DNA from: Candidatus Hepatoplasma crinochetorum
Lineage (GTDB): Bacteria; Bacillota_I; Bacilli_A; Mycoplasmatales; Hepatoplasmataceae
NCBI GenBank assembly: GCA_001179805.1
Contig: CWGI01000001.1
Location: forward strand, 496,001 to 560,000
Direction of reading: 5' to 3'
DNA length: 64,000 nucleotides
Shown piece after piece: positions 1-9,596 of the stretch (its first letter is position 1; each line of letters opens with the position of its first letter). The notes below the pieces were generated by a model. It was not told where the DNA came from. It was given only the letters and a program-made list of their open reading frames with translations, and made no database searches. The position numbers and the translations under genes are program-made.

Positions 1-320
1 TAAAGAATTTCAATTTCTTTATTTTCTTCTTTTATTTCGATATCTCAATCATCATATTTTAAATCATTAGCAATTGAAATTAAAAAGTGAATAATATCAA
101 CAAACTCATCTAAAATAACTTCTTTTTTACTATGCTCTTTTTTCGATCAATATTTAAAAAATCTTAATTCATTTGCAAATTCTCCTAATTCTACAAAAAT
201 AGCAATTATTTTTTTATTAAATATTTCTTGATTATTTTTAAAATTACTTTTTTTTAATATATATTGATCTAAAATTTTTTGTTGGTCTGAAATATTTTTA
301 AAATTAATTTTTAATATCAT
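1..320 (-). CDS. Dimeric dUTPase (dUTPase_2 type), partial
   Basis: The minus strand encodes a protein that starts at 320 and runs off the left edge of the window, so only about 106 N-terminal residues are seen. The segment ELGEFANELRFFKYWSKKE, followed by LDEFVDIIHFLISIAND, is the metal-binding helical core of the all-alpha dimeric dUTPases (MazG-like superfamily) common in Firmicutes and phages. The enzyme would hydrolyse dUTP to dUMP and diphosphate, which keeps uracil out of DNA and supplies dUMP to the thymidylate synthase encoded nearby. It is divergent from tdk. Upstream of the start there is no Shine-Dalgarno sequence, but a TAAAAT hexamer sits six bases before the ATG, so the mRNA may be leaderless. 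The family call is confident; activity and full length are not seen. Confidence 0.75.
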
Positions 321-438
321 AGTTAAATTTTACATTAATAAAATTATCAAATTATTAAAGATTGATTTTTAATTTAAAATTGATAAAATCTAATTATTAA
401 TAATATTATTAATAAAATTAAAGGAAATATTTGTAAAA

Positions 439-1059
439 TTGAAACCAAATTCAAATTTATATCTTTATTATGGTCCTATGTTTTCGGGGAAATCAAAAAA
501 GTTAATTGAAGTCTATAATTCTTTAAAATTAGAAAAAATAATTTTTAAACCAAAAATTGATACTCGAAGTAAAAATTTTGTGATTTCTCGAGAAGGCGGA
601 AAAATTGAGGCAATATCAATACAAAAAATTGAAGATATATATAGTTATCTTGAAAATATTGATATAAAAGACATTTTTTTTGATGAAATGTTTATGCTTG
701 AAGGGAATATAAATAATGTAGTAGATGATTTACTATTAAAAAATTATCGTATTCATATTGCATCATTAGATAAAAATTATTTAGGAAATGAATTTATTGA
801 AATAAAAAAATTAATCAAAAAAACTCCTGAGTATAATAAACACAAATTATTCGGACGTTGTCATATTTGTAATATGCCTTCCAATTGAACGGTTCGTTTA
901 GTTGATGGATATCTTGATAGCGATAAATCACCAGAAATAATTGTTGATGATGATAATAAAAAAGTTATTTATGAAACAAGATGCGATAATCATAAATTTA
1001 CAGAAAAAATTTTAGAACAAGAAAAAATTTATAAAGATTCGGAGGCAATATATAATTAA
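439..1059 (+). CDS. tdk: Thymidine kinase
   Basis: The protein (206 aa) phosphorylates thymidine (and deoxyuridine) to the monophosphate in nucleoside salvage. It shows the type II thymidine kinase P-loop GPMFSGKSKK near residues 12-21, the DEMFML acidic motif of the active site, and zinc-ligand cysteines in CHIC and in TRCDNH near the C-terminus. I chose the TTG start at 439 because AAGGAA lies about 12 bases upstream and the family's N-terminal YYGPMFSGKS follows at once. The TGA at 886-888 is read as Trp. The stop overlaps the thyA start in a TAATG junction, so tdk, thyA and folA are probably one transcript. In Bacillus tdk also lies just before prfA, which supports the assignment. Confidence 0.93.
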
Positions 1060-1925
1060 TGGAACAATATTTAAATTTATTGAAAAAAATTTTAAATGAA
1101 GGGGATTTTAAAGATGATCGAACTCAAATAGGAACAATTTCTTATTTTAGTTTACAGACAAGATATAATTTACAAAATGGATTACCAATTATTACAACAA
1201 AGGAAGTAAATTTTAAAGCAATCTTACATGAATTATTATGATTTCTTAAAGGTGATACAAATATTAGATATCTTGTTTTAAATGATGTTTCAATTTGAAA
1301 TGCTTGACCTTTTGAGAATTTTAAAAAAAGTAGTGATTATAAAAATCAAGATATCAACCAATTTGCTGAATTAATTAAAAATGATTCTGAGTTTGCAAAA
1401 AAATATGGTGATTTAGGTCCAGTTTATGGAAAACAATGAAGAAATTTTAATGGAAAAGATCAATTAAAAGAGGCTTTAAAATTATTGAAAGAAAACCCTA
1501 ATTCAAGACGAATAATTATTTCTGCTTGAAATCCAAATGATGTTGATAAGATGCTTTTACCACCTTGTCATGCTTTTTTTCAATTTTATATTTTAAATGG
1601 GAAATTAAGTTGTCAATTATATCAAAGATCAGCAGATCTTTTTTTAGGGGTTCCTTTTAATATAACATCTTATTCTATTCTTACAATTTTGATCGCTCAT
1701 CATCTTGGATTGGAAGCAAAGGAATTTGTTCATGTTCTAGGTGATGCTCATATTTATAAAAATCATATCGAACAAGTAAAATCTCAACTTAAAAGAAAAC
1801 CATATAATTTACCACAATTGAAAATTAAAAAAAGATATCAAAATATAGATGATTATAGTTTTGATGATTTTGAATTATTAAATTATAATCATCATCCAAA
1901 AATAATCGGAAAAGTAGCGGTTTAG
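1059..1925 (+). CDS. thyA: Thymidylate synthase
   Basis: The protein (288 aa) methylates dUMP to dTMP with methylenetetrahydrofolate, producing dihydrofolate. The catalytic cysteine lies in [12 protein letters not shown] at about residue 170, followed by the signature block [17 protein letters not shown] and the C-terminal YNHHPKI segment that binds substrate. The reading frame crosses several TGA codons, all at plausible Trp positions such as [12 protein letters not shown] and SAWNPND. Start and stop join its neighbours with a one-base overlap to tdk and a three-base gap to folA. With glyA downstream this gives a complete thymidylate cycle (ThyA, DHFR, SHMT), although many mycoplasmas rely on thymidine salvage alone. 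Confidence 0.95.
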
Positions 1926-1928
1926 TAA

Positions 1929-2414
1929 ATGTTAAAAATAATAGCAGCTCATGACAACGAATTTTTAATTGGAAATAAAAATAAATTACCTTGAAATATT
2001 AAAGAAGATATTGAACATTTTCATAAAGAAATTGAAGGAAAAGTTATTTTAATGGGAAGAATTACTTATGAAAGTATTAAAAATATAAAGAACAATTTTA
2101 AAGTTAAAAAAATAATCGTGATGACTAAAAATCTAAATTATGATCCTAAAGATTCAGATATTTTAATTTTTCATAAAATAATTGATGTTCTTCAATATTC
2201 TGAAAAAGAAGATATTTATATTTGTGGTGGAAGTGAAATTTATGAACAATTATTACCATATACAAAAGAGATGATAATTACTGAAATTAAAGGAATTTAT
2301 GAAGGTGATAGTTATTTTCCTCTTTATGATAATAAAGAGTTTAAATTAATTAAAGAAAAAAAATTATCAGACCAAGCAATTGTAAAATATTTATCGCGCA
2401 TAAAGAAAAAATAA
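1929..2414 (+). CDS. folA: Dihydrofolate reductase
   Basis: The protein (161 aa) reduces dihydrofolate to tetrahydrofolate with NADPH, recycling the product of ThyA. The N-terminus MLKIIAAHDNEFLIGNKNKL, then PWNIKEDIEHFH, matches the DHFR active-site loop with an acidic residue at the folate-binding position. ILMGRITYESI is the family's MGRxTxxSI motif, and IYICGGSEIYEQLLPY is the glycine pair of the nucleotide-binding fold. The length equals that of typical bacterial DHFR. It lies three bases after thyA, with no separate Shine-Dalgarno sequence, so translational coupling is likely. Confidence 0.95.
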
Positions 2415-2444
2415 TTTATTTATTTAATTAATACAAAGGACTTC

Positions 2445-2474
2445 TTGAATATTTATATAAAATTAAAATATAAA
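2445..2474 (+). promoter_or_regulatory. Predicted promoter of prfA
   Basis: TTGAAT (2445-2450) and TATAAA (2469-2474) are separated by 18 bases. The -10 box ends five bases before the prfA ATG and there is no Shine-Dalgarno sequence, so transcription would begin at or next to the start codon. Confidence 0.5.
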
Positions 2475-2479
2475 ACAAT

Positions 2480-3547
2480 ATGGAAAAACAAGTTATTCTA
2501 AAATTAGAAGAAATTAAAAATAAATATCAAAATCTTGAAAAAGAAATATTAAATAATATAAAAAGTAATGATTTTAATAAAACTAATATTCTTGCAAAAG
2601 AACAAAAAAAATATCAATTAACATATGATCTTTATCAAAAATATTTAGATTTAATTTCTGAGATAAAAGATTCAGAAAGTATTTTAGATATTGAAGAGGA
2701 TAAAAAATTAGTTGAGCAATTAAAAAAATTAATATCAACAAATAAAAAAATAATTGCTAATTTAGAAGAAAGGATTTTGCAATCACTTGTTGAAAAAAAT
2801 CCAATCGATGATTATAATGCATTCATTGAAATAAAAGGAGCAGCAGGAGGATTAGAAGCTAATATTTTTGCGAGTGATCTTTTAAATATGTATTTAAAAT
2901 ATGCACAAAAGATAAATTTTAAAACACAAATTATTGATTTACAAGAATCAGAAAAAAAAGGAATCTCATATGTTAATTTTAAAATAAAAGGGATTGGTGC
3001 TTATGGAAAATTTAAATATGAATCAGGAGTTCACAGAGTTCAAAGAATTCCCGAAACAGAAAGTAATGGCAGAATTCATACATCAACGGCAACAGTTTCA
3101 GTTACACCAGAATTAGATGATTTTGATTTAAAAATAAATAAAAGTGATTTAAGGATTGATACATATAGATCTTCCGGCGCTGGTGGTCAACATGTAAATA
3201 AAACAGATTCTGCTGTAAGAATATTACATATTCCAACAGGAATAATCTCTTCTTCCCAAAACGGAAGAAGTCAACATGATAATAAAGATCGTGCGATGCA
3301 AGCTTTAAGAAGTAGAATTTATCAACAAAAATTAAAAGAAGAACAAGAAAATTTAAATAAAAATAAAAAAGAAGCTGTCGGAACGGGCGATCGTGCTGAA
3401 AAAATAAGAACTTATAATTATCAACAAAATCGTGTTACCGATCATCGTGCTAATATAACTTTAAAAAAATTAGATTTAATTATTAATGGTGATATGGATG
3501 ATCTTTTAAATTTGTTACATTCAGGATTACAAAAAGAAAATAATTAA
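2480..3547 (+). CDS. prfA: Peptide chain release factor 1
   Basis: The protein (355 aa) recognises UAA and UAG and triggers peptide release. The GGQ motif lies at residues 235-237 (SSGAGGQHVNKTDSAVRI), and the RF1-type recognition stretch reads RIPETESNGRIHTSTA, with PET in place of the usual PxT tripeptide. In a UGA-Trp organism RF1 is the only stop-codon release factor expected. The ATG at 2480 has no Shine-Dalgarno sequence but follows a -10 box closely. The gene is one base from prmC, whose product methylates the GGQ glutamine. Length and motifs are complete. Confidence 0.97.
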   Translation: MEKQVILKLEEIKNKYQNLEKEILNNIKSNDFNKTNILAKEQKKYQLTYDLYQKYLDLISEIKDSESILDIEEDKKLVEQLKKLISTNKKIIANLEERILQSLVEKNPIDDYNAFIEIKGAAGGLEANIFASDLLNMYLKYAQKINFKTQIIDLQESEKKGISYVNFKIKGIGAYGKFKYESGVHRVQRIPETESNGRIHTSTATVSVTPELDDFDLKINKSDLRIDTYRSSGAGGQHVNKTDSAVRILHIPTGIISSSQNGRSQHDNKDRAMQALRSRIYQQKLKEEQENLNKNKKEAVGTGDRAEKIRTYNYQQNRVTDHRANITLKKLDLIINGDMDDLLNLLHSGLQKENN

Positions 3548-3548
3548 A

Positions 3549-4385
3549 ATGATTTTTACAAAAAAAAGATATTCCGTAAATGATTTAATTTTAAAAAAAG
3601 ATTTAAATTATCAAAAAAATCTTGATCTTTTTCTTGTTAATTATTATGAAAAAGATCGTTTTTTTTATTGAAACAAAAAAACAGAAAAATTATTTTCATT
3701 TACAGATTTATTTATTATCAAAAAAAATTTAAGAAAGATAAATCAAAATAAAAATATAAATTTAATTTGCAAGAAAAAAAGATTTTATAATCTAGATTTA
3801 AAATTGAAAAAAGGAGTATTTATTCCCCAATATGATACAGAAGGATTAGTAAATCTTGTTCTTCAAAATGAAAATAATAAAAAGGGATTTGAAATAGGAG
3901 TTGGATCAGGAGCGATAATTCTTTCAATTCTTAAAAATAGTAATAATAAAATGGATGGGATAGATATAAGTAAAAAAGCAATTAAATTAGCAAGATATAA
4001 TCAAAATAAAAATCAATTAAAATTTAAAAAAATAAATCTTTTAAAAAAAGATTTATTTAAAATTACTAAAAAATTAAATTATGATTTTATTGTTGCAAAT
4101 CCCCCTTATGTTTCTTTCAATGATTCTTTTCTTACAAAAGAAGCAAAAAATATTCAACCTAAAAAGGGATTATTTGCAAAAGAAAATGGCCTTTATTTTT
4201 ATAAATATTTAATTTCACATAATGAATTTTTTTTAAATAGAAATGGTATTTTCTATTTTGAAATTGGATTAAATCAAAAAAAATATTTACAAAAATATTT
4301 ATTAGATTTTAAAAATTTAAGTTTTAAATTTGAAAAGGATTTAAATAATATTGATCGCTATCTTGTAATTAAGAAAGAAAAGTAA
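3549..4385 (+). CDS. prmC: Release factor glutamine methyltransferase
   Basis: The protein (278 aa) is the N5-glutamine methyltransferase that modifies the GGQ glutamine of release factors. The SAM-binding motif GFEIGVGSGAIILSIL and the catalytic NPPY (residues 184-187, in VANPPYVSF) are both present, and IPQYDTE corresponds to the family's IPRxxTE. The first 80 residues are poorly conserved, lysine-rich and helical, as expected of the substrate-binding domain. I placed the start at 3549, directly behind prfA, because the frame stays open through one TGA (Trp) to the recognisable domain. It belongs to the prfA-prmC-tsaC block. Confidence 0.92.
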
Positions 4386-4386
4386 A

Positions 4387-4938
4387 ATGAAATTTTTAAA
4401 AATTAATAAACTTGTAAAAGATATAAATGAAAATAAAATAATAGCAATGCCAACAGAAACAGTCTATGGGCTCTTTTCTAAAATTTCAAAAACAAATTTA
4501 AAAAAACTTAACAAACTTAAAAGAAGAGATTTATCAAAACAAATTCAAGTTTTTTTCTTAAATTTTGCACAGATTGAAAAATTTACCGATCTAACAAAAT
4601 TTCAAAAACAAATATTAATCCAAGAATTACCAAGTAATAAATCTTTTCTTGTTCCTAGTTCTGATTATTTTAAAAAAATAGTAAAAGAAGACACAATTCT
4701 TGTTCGTTTTCCAATTTGAGAAATAAAAGAATTAAAAGATACAAAGAAAGTTTTTTTAAAAGTTAAAATTCCATTATTTGCAACATCAGCTAATTTTAAT
4801 AATGAACAAGAAATAAATAGTGGTAAGGAAATACAAAAAGTATTTGAAATAAATGGATTTAATAGAAAGATTAAAATAAAAAAAGCTTCTACTATCATTT
4901 CTTTATTAAATAATAAAATAGAGATTATTAGAAAATAA
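4387..4938 (+). CDS. tsaC: Threonylcarbamoyl-AMP synthase (TsaC/Sua5/YwlC family)
   Basis: The protein (183 aa) makes threonylcarbamoyl-AMP from threonine, bicarbonate and ATP for the t6A37 modification of tRNAs reading ANN codons. IAMPTETVYGL near the N-terminus is the family signature. KLNKLKRRDLSKQ corresponds to the ATP-contacting KxR segment, and PLFATSANFNNEQ to the SAN motif. It is a short single-domain form without the Sua5 C-terminal domain. One TGA (4717-4719) is read as Trp. It begins one base after prmC, and the same prfA-prmC-ywlC-glyA-upp order exists in Bacillus, which makes the call firm despite divergence. Confidence 0.85.
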
Positions 4939-4940
4939 TC

Positions 4941-4968
4941 TTATTTTAAATTAAAAGATTTAAAATAA
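4941..4968 (+). repeat. Perfect AT hairpin between tsaC and glyA
   Basis: An 11-base inverted repeat (4941-4951 with 4958-4968, six-base loop) lies between the tsaC stop and the glyA ribosome binding site. No T-run follows on the plus strand, so it is not a normal terminator. It could be an mRNA processing or stability element, or chance in AT-rich DNA. Confidence 0.35.
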
Positions 4969-4985
4969 AAAAGAGGTCAATAAAT

Positions 4986-6140
4986 ATGAAAGATAGAGAT
5001 ATTGAAAAATTAATTTTATTAGAAAAAAAACGTCAAGACAATGAAATTGAATTAATTGCATCAGAAAATTTTGTTTCAAAAGATGTATTAAAAGCAACAG
5101 GATCAATTTTAACAAATAAATATGCAGAGGGTTATCCTAATGCAAGATATTATGAAGGTTGTGAAAATGTAGATAAGATTGAAATACTTGCAATCGAAAG
5201 ATTAAAAAAATTATTCAATGCAAAATATGCTAATGTTCAACCTCATTCTGGGACTCAAGCTAATCTTGCTGCTTATAATGCTTTATTAAAACCAGGAGCA
5301 AAAATTTTAGGATTATCACTTAGTTCAGGTGGCCATTTAAGTCATGGTTTTAAAATCACAATCAGTGGAATATTTTACAAGTCATTTACATATGAAGTTG
5401 ATAAAAAAGATAATTATTTAAATTATGAAGAAATTTTAAAAATCGCACAAGATGTAAAACCTGATCTTATTATTTGCGGATATTCAGCTTATCCAAGAAC
5501 GATTGATTTTAAAAAATTTAGAGAAATTGCTGATAAAGTGGGTGCTTATCTTCTTGCAGATATAGCTCATATTGCCGGTCTTATTGCAGCAAAATTACAT
5601 CCAAATCCATTAGATTTTGGTGTTGATATTGTAACATCAACAACACATAAAACTTTAAGAGGTCCAAGAGGAGGAATTATTCTTACTAATAAAAAAGAGA
5701 TTTTTGAAAAAATTAATAGTTCTGTTTTTCCTGGAAGCCAAGGAGGACCTTTAATGCATGTTATTGCAGCAAAAGCAGTCGCTTTTTATGAAGCACTAGA
5801 TCCATCTTTTATTATTTATCAAAAACAAGTTATCAAAAATGCAAAAGTATTAGCAGATAAATTAATTGAGCATAATATAAAAGTGATAACAAATGGAACA
5901 GATAATCATCTTTTATTAGTTGATGTAAAAAAAAGTTTCAATTTAACAGGATTAGAGGCTGAAAAAATCTTGAAAAAACATAATATTACGGTAAATAAAA
6001 ATACAATTCCTTTTGATAAATTAAGTCCAAAAATTGCTTCTGGAATTAGATTAGGAACACCAGCGATGACAACAAAAGGATGAAAAGAACAAGATTTTAT
6101 AAAATTAGCAGATCAAATTTATAAAATTTTGCAAAAATAA
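4986..6140 (+). CDS. glyA: Serine hydroxymethyltransferase
   Basis: The PLP enzyme (384 aa) interconverts serine and glycine and loads one-carbon units onto tetrahydrofolate, feeding ThyA and formyl-Met synthesis. The PLP lysine lies in [14 protein letters not shown], the N-terminal [10 protein letters not shown] and [15 protein letters not shown] blocks are complete, and the C-terminal [14 protein letters not shown] is followed by only about 20 residues, somewhat shorter than the E. coli enzyme. A good Shine-Dalgarno sequence (AAAGAGG) precedes the ATG. The TGA at 6081-6083 is Trp. It is followed after 11 bases by upp and then the ATP synthase operon, as in Bacillus. Confidence 0.96.
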
Positions 6141-6151
6141 GAGGATAACAC

Positions 6152-6778
6152 ATGAAAATTAAAATTATCAATCATTCTTTAATTCAGCATAAATTAACAC
6201 TTCTTCGTAGTAAAAATACAAATTCAAAAGAATTTCGTGAATATCTTTCTGAAATTGCACGATTATTAGCATTCGAAGTTTTAAGAGATATAAAATTAAA
6301 AGAGATTAATATTGAAACTCCAATTGAAAAAACAAAATCGAAAATTTTAAATGAAAAAGTAAATTTATTTCCAATTTTAAGAGCAGGTCAGGGAATGGTG
6401 GAAGGATTTTTAGGGGTTATTCCAAATGCTAAAATTGGACATATCGGTCTTTATCGCGACGAAAAAACACTTAAAGCAAAAAAATATCTTTTTAAATTTC
6501 CTCAAGATGCAAAGGAAGAAAGTTTAAATATTATTTTAGATCCGATGATTGCAACAGGAGGAAGTGCGATTGAAGCGATAAAATTATTAAAAAAAGAAGG
6601 AATTAAAAATATTAAATTTGTCTCAGTTGTTACGGTAGAAGAATCTGTTTTAAAGATAAACAAAAAATTTCCTGATGTTGAGATGATAACTTGTTCTGTT
6701 GATCAAAAGCTTAATAAAAAAGGATATATTGTTCCTGGATTAGGTGATGCTGGCGATCGAATTTATGGTACTAAGTAA
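6152..6778 (+). CDS. upp: Uracil phosphoribosyltransferase
   Basis: The protein (208 aa) converts uracil and PRPP to UMP, the main pyrimidine entry point in mollicutes. The PRPP-binding motif is LNIILDPMIATGGSAIEAI, and the C-terminal uracil-binding motif is YIVPGLGDAGDRIYGTK. The length is standard. GAGGATAACAC precedes the ATG. Its last 14 bases overlap the most likely start of atpI, so it is probably cotranscribed with the ATP synthase genes. Confidence 0.96.
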   Translation: MKIKIINHSLIQHKLTLLRSKNTNSKEFREYLSEIARLLAFEVLRDIKLKEINIETPIEKTKSKILNEKVNLFPILRAGQGMVEGFLGVIPNAKIGHIGLYRDEKTLKAKKYLFKFPQDAKEESLNIILDPMIATGGSAIEAIKLLKKEGIKNIKFVSVVTVEESVLKINKKFPDVEMITCSVDQKLNKKGYIVPGLGDAGDRIYGTK

Positions 6779-7250
6779 ATTAATAAATTTAAATCTTAAC
6801 TTAAAAATTTTAATAAACTTCACAATTATCGTTATTTTAAGTTTGATTATTTCTTTTATTTTATTTGTTTGATATCCTTTCGTTTTATATAGTTTTTTAT
6901 ACTCTTTTTTAATTTTATATTTTGTTTTTTTTATTACTTATTTAATAAATAAAATTGTAAAAAATAAAATTTCAATTTTAAATTCTTTGATTTTATTTGC
7001 CCTTAGAATTACAATTTTTGTAATATTTTTTTTCGTTGCAATATATTTTATTAATTTTTCAATTTTGGATATAAAAGGAGTAGAATTATTAATGAAACCG
7101 ATAAACATTTTTATATATTTGTTATCGTATTCTTTTTATTATCTAGCAATTTTACTAGTGCCAATATATGAGTGAATAATTTTTTCATTTATTAAAAGAA
7201 AAAATTATAAGAATATTAGAAAAGATAAATTAAAAAATGAATCTATATAG
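6765..7250 (+). CDS. atpI: Probable ATP synthase protein I (AtpI-like membrane protein)
   Basis: This poorly conserved hydrophobic protein (161 aa) has about four predicted membrane segments and a lysine-rich C-terminal tail (IKRKNYKNIRKDKLKN). I assign it by position, as the first gene of the atp operon, where AtpI assists c-ring assembly; the sequence itself carries no diagnostic motif I can see. The ATG at 6765 gives 14 bases of overlap with upp and lacks a clear Shine-Dalgarno sequence, so a later start is possible. TGA codons are read as Trp. The C-terminus overlaps atpB by 14 bases, consistent with translational coupling. Confidence 0.6.
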
Positions 7251-8055
7251 TACTTATTTCAGCGAAACACAAGATAGTTATAATCCTTTAGATTTAGTTG
7301 TAAATTTAGGGGCTTTTATTTTTACATTAATTGTGACATTGATAATTACAATTATTGTTGTTTGATATATTTATAGACAGGTTAAAAAATTTGATCCAGA
7401 AAAACCAGCAACAGGAATAGTATTATTTACGCAAAATTATGTAAATGGATTTAATAATTTATTTGATTCAATCACCGGTAATAGATTAAGAAAAGCTTAT
7501 CCTTATTTTTTTACTTTATTTAATTTTATTTTGGTCGCAAATCTTTTGTCCTTGATTAATTTATTACCAGCCGCAACAAGTCTTGCTTTTACTTTTACAT
7601 TAGGAATAATTACCTTCATAGGAATTTATGTCGTCGGTGTTTGTACGAATGGTTTAATTCATTTTATAAGACATAAATATGCTAATCCAATTGAGATTTT
7701 AGGACAATTTAGTCCACTACTTTCAATTTCAATTCGTCTTTTTGGAGCAACAATTGCAGGATATGTGATCGAAGAAATTGTTGTAATTATGGTCGGAGGA
7801 CTTACAGATAATAACGAGCGAGCGATGTTATTTACAGAATTAGGAATTTCACCAGGAATTTGAGTATGAGAGATTATTGATTCTGGATTAACAATTATTC
7901 AAGCTTTTGTTTTTGCTGTTTTAACATGTTTATATTGAAGTTTAGATCATGGCCCTTCATGAAATAAAGATGAACGAAAAAAACATTTTAAAGCAGAAAA
8001 AGAACTTAAAAAACAATTACGACAAGAAAAAAAACGAGCGAAAAGTAGTGGATAA
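7237..8055 (+). CDS. atpB: F1Fo ATP synthase subunit a
   Basis: The membrane subunit (272 aa) forms the ion half-channels against the c ring. It is a polytopic protein with NLLPAATSLAFTFTLG and the key helix ISIRLFGATIAGYVIEE, which contains the essential arginine (IRLFG) facing the c-ring glutamate. The N-terminal half has several Trp codons written TGA. The C-terminus is a soluble basic tail of about 40 residues (ERKKHFKAEKELKKQLRQ), longer than in E. coli. The start lies within the end of atpI. Identity is firm from the arginine helix and the operon. Confidence 0.93.
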
Positions 8056-8103
8056 GATTAATTATTTTTCGTCACAAAAATATAGCAATTTAAGGAGAAA
8101 TTT

Positions 8104-8532
8104 ATGGATAAAAATTTAAATACACAGATAAAAATAACAAATAAATATAAAAATATACAATCATTTGTAAAATGATCAACACTAGCAATTGCGATAATTA
8201 CAGCAATTTTAATTACATTCGCTTTTTTAATTCATTATGATGTAATTTTTCAAAACACAGTTTTATTACAATCAACACAAGATCAAATGGTAGGTGAATC
8301 AACTATTACTGATAAAGGATTTGCTTATCTTGGTGCAGGAGCTGCTTCAATTGGATTTTTAGGAGCCGGAGTTGGACAAGGATATGCTGCTGGAAAAGCA
8401 TCAGAAGCTGTTGGAAGAAATCCTGAAGCTGAAGGTAAAATTAGAAATATGATGATAGTTGGAGCAGCGATCGCTGAATCAAGTGCTCTTTATGCTTTAG
8501 TTATTGCCATTTTATTAATTTTTGTTGCATAA
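8104..8532 (+). CDS. atpE: F1Fo ATP synthase subunit c with N-terminal extension
   Basis: The C-terminal 80 residues are a normal c subunit: a glycine-rich first helix with [13 protein letters not shown], the loop RNPEAEGKI, and a second helix with the ion-binding glutamate in [11 protein letters not shown]. The protein is 142 aa because about 61 residues precede this, with a third hydrophobic segment ([20 protein letters not shown], about residues 24-43). The ATG at 8104 is well supported by AAGGAGA just upstream, whereas the internal ATG at 8287 has no Shine-Dalgarno sequence. Gln in helix 1 together with Glu-Ser and a downstream Tyr in helix 2 are residues found in Na+-binding c rings such as that of Ilyobacter; they are also present in some H+ rings. 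Confidence 0.92.
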
Positions 8533-8551
8533 AAATTAAAGGATACAAATA

Positions 8552-9046
8552 ATGGATTTTGGCTGAAAAATTTTAATTGAAGCATTAGCTACAATAATTA
8601 GTTTAGGAATTATATTTTTTATCATTTCCTACTTTCTTTATTTTCCAATTAAAGATAGTATCAAAAAAAGAGAAAAATTTTTAAGTGATCGTTATACAGA
8701 TGCAAATAAAATTAACGCTGATGCTTTGAAAACACAAAATGCGATCGAAGCACGCTTAAAAAATTCAAAAGATGAGGCAGATAAGATCGTCGATTCATCA
8801 AAAAAAGAGGCCATAGAACTTAAAAATCAAATCGTAGAAGATGCAAATTCAAAAGCAAAAAATACAATTGACCATGCAAGAGAACAGATTAAAAATGAAG
8901 AAGTTGAAATGTATGAGAAAGTAAAAAATGATATTTCTTCAATTTCGATTTTAGTTGCCAAAAAAATTCTTGAAAAAGAAGTTAATGCAAAAATCGATCA
9001 AAAATTGATTGATGATTTAATAAAAACGATTCAAAATGAAAAATAA
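8552..9046 (+). CDS. atpF: F1Fo ATP synthase subunit b
   Basis: The peripheral stalk subunit (164 aa) has one N-terminal membrane helix (residues about 10-32) and a long charged helical tail (about residues 35-164) rich in Lys, Glu and Ala, as expected of the b dimer. It has no lipoprotein cysteine, unlike b subunits of some mycoplasmas. AAAGGATAC precedes the ATG. The end overlaps atpH by 11 bases. The sequence is poorly conserved, so the call rests on topology and operon position. Confidence 0.9.
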
Positions 9047-9596
9047 TCAATTAATCTTGCCTTTTGTAGAAGCCTTTTATCAATTATCAAAAGAAAAAAA
9101 AATTCTAAATAAATCACTTTTATTAGTAAAGAAAACTTTAATAAGTTTATCAGAGACTAATTTTATTGATTTTCTTTCAAATTACAATATTGATTTAGAA
9201 AATAAGGATAAAGTTTTGCAAAAAATTTATCAAAAAAACACCTTATTTATAAATTGAATTCTTGTTTTAATTGAAAAAAAAGTTGTTAGAAATTTAGATT
9301 TTATTTTAAATAAATTTATTCAACTTTACAATCTTGAAAATAAGATTATCGAAGGAAAAATTTTTTCTGCGAGAAAATTAAATAGTAATCAAATCAAAAA
9401 AATTACTAATACAATTAAAAATAAATGAAAAAAAGAAATTTATTTAGATCCAAAAATTGATGCAGAATTAATAGGCGGAGTAAAATTAATTATTGGCGAT
9501 AATGTTTGAGATAATTCTATCTTAAAAAAACTAAATGATTTAACAGAAGAATTAGTAAACAAGAAAGGTATGATCGTAATAGATGGCAAATATTAA
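9036..9596 (+). CDS. atpH: F1Fo ATP synthase subunit delta
   Basis: The protein (186 aa) links the b stalk to the top of F1. The N-terminal LILPFVEAFYQLSKEK and the C-terminal IDAELIGGVKLIIGDNVWDNSILKKLNDL match the delta/OSCP ends, including the conserved GG near the C-terminus. It overlaps atpF at its start and atpA by 14 bases at its end. TGA codons at Trp positions are needed for the full reading frame. Confidence 0.9.

Noticed and set aside
886-888. Many apparent premature stops (TGA) that split tdk, thyA, atpA, secA, polC, topA and others
   Set aside because: They fall at conserved Trp positions and the frame continues into conserved domains, so UGA encodes Trp; these genes are not pseudogenes or frameshifted.
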